From Thermoplasmata archaeon (GTDB taxonomy: Archaea > Thermoplasmatota > Thermoplasmata > Lutacidiplasmatales > UBA184), in contig JASHUJ010000119.1 of NCBI GenBank assembly GCA_030040035.1, positions 1-7,358 on the forward strand: DNA of 7,358 bases. The letters are read 5' to 3'. Below the pieces are notes generated by a model. That model was given only the letters and a program-made list of their open reading frames with translations. It ran no database searches and was not told the origin of the DNA. The position numbers and the translations under genes were made by a program. Every line of letters begins with the position of its first letter. The stretch's first letter is position 1. Below, one piece after another: positions 6,882 through 7,358 of this stretch.

Positions 6882-7358
6882 TCACGGTCCGGCGCGGAAC
6901 CGATAGAACACGCGCCCCTCGTCCACGTCGTACGCCTCGACCCGGACCGCGTCGCCGAGCCGGAGCTCGTTCCACGCCTTGCCCTCGATGCGGCCGAAGA
7001 GACGGAGCGGCACGCCGTCGAGATCGACGAGCCCCACCGAGAACGGCACCTCCGACTCGAGCCCGAGCGGTGCGCCGGCGAGGACCGCGCTGAACGCGTA
7101 GATCCGCCCGCGCTCGGGGAGATCGATCCATTCGAGCTCTTCCGAGTGACACCGTGGGCACGCCGTCCGGGGAGGCCAGAGGAGCGCTCCGTCCTTCGGG
7201 CACCGCGTGGTCGACAGTCGGCCCTCCCGGAGGCGAGCGTAGAAGCGGGCGACCCGCGTGTCCCGGTCGGTCTCGAGCGGGAAGAAGTCGAGGAGGAACG
7301 GTTTCTTCTCCGACGCCCGAGACTTCGCCCCGGCGGGGGACTCCCGCGCGGGAGGTAC
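6882..7358 (-). CDS. Zn-ribbon/OB-fold (DUF35-type) protein, probable acyl-CoA-binding partner of thiolase (5'-truncated by window)
   Basis: I read this frame directly: it is open from the window edge to a TGA at 6884-6882 and gives 158 residues. No in-frame ATG or GTG start is present, so the start lies just outside the window. Counting from the edge, residues 20-45 (KPFLLDFFPLE..., then ARFYARLREG) form the helical N-terminal hook. Residues 49-77 form a rubredoxin-like zinc ribbon (C53-P-K-D-G...WPPR...C67-P-R-C70). Residues ~80-158 form an OB fold (GRIYAFSAVL, PFSVGLVDLDG, LRLFGRIEG, LGDAVRVE). In archaea such proteins commonly sit beside thiolase and HMG-CoA synthase and bridge them in a complex for mevalonate synthesis; a thiolase could lie just beyond the window. 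Only three of the usual four zinc cysteines are present, with D56 at the fourth site. The family is clear; the partner enzyme is inference. Confidence 0.85.
   Translation of the reverse strand, partial: VPPARESPAGAKSRASEKKPFLLDFFPLETDRDTRVARFYARLREGRLSTTRCPKDGALLWPPRTACPRCHSEELEWIDLPERGRIYAFSAVLAGAPLGLESEVPFSVGLVDLDGVPLRLFGRIEGKAWNELRLGDAVRVEAYDVDEGRVFYRFRAGP

Noticed and set aside
6811..7203. A 130-codon minus-strand frame overlapping the OB-fold gene.
   Set aside because: It is Arg/Pro/Ala-rich and featureless, whereas the alternative frame in the same stretch gives a clear zinc ribbon plus OB fold.
1..7358. tRNA, rRNA, insertion sequences or phage integration sites.
   Set aside because: Nearly all of the window is accounted for by three coding regions; no cloverleaf, rRNA motif, transposase signature or terminal inverted repeat was seen.

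Overview
The window looks archaeal and is very G+C-rich, roughly two thirds G+C by eye. Three things point to archaea: an AT-rich archaeal-type TATA box ahead of the main gene, an oligosaccharyltransferase with the archaeal-type TVAE and WWDYG motifs, and a zinc-ribbon/OB-fold (DUF35-type) protein of the kind common in archaea. A high-GC, uncultured Thermoplasmatota-like lineage is my best guess. That is inference from gene style, not a phylogenetic result.

All genes read on the minus strand. From right to left: (i) 7358-6882 is the 3' part of a DUF35-type acyl-CoA-binding zinc-ribbon/OB-fold protein whose start lies outside the window. (ii) 6881-6756 is a 126-bp spacer with a near-palindromic TATA box at 6801-6808 and a short GC-rich leader. 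(iii) 6755-141 is one uninterrupted 2204-residue gene for an AglB/STT3 oligosaccharyltransferase. (iv) 144-1 is the start of a predicted exported protein, with its ATG overlapping the aglB stop (ATGA) and a GGAG motif 6 nt upstream.

The centre of interest is the AglB-like protein. Its first ~990 residues look like a complete archaeal AglB: about 13 membrane helices, an external globular domain with WWDYG, and a peripheral beta domain. About 1,200 further residues follow, made of roughly ten beta-sandwich modules of the carboxypeptidase-regulatory/Cna-B style, two larger Ig/NEW3-like modules, a proline-rich linker, a final membrane helix and an Arg/Trp-rich tail. The ectodomain carries about 50 N-x-S/T sequons, so the enzyme may be its own major substrate. 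All six ectodomain cysteines fall in three close pairs. The second acidic (D-x-D/E) active-site motif seems to be replaced by N-Y-L.

The likely combined role of aglB and the coupled downstream gene is building or anchoring a glycosylated cell surface. The OB-fold gene probably belongs to a separate lipid/acyl-CoA unit upstream, because the aglB gene has its own promoter.
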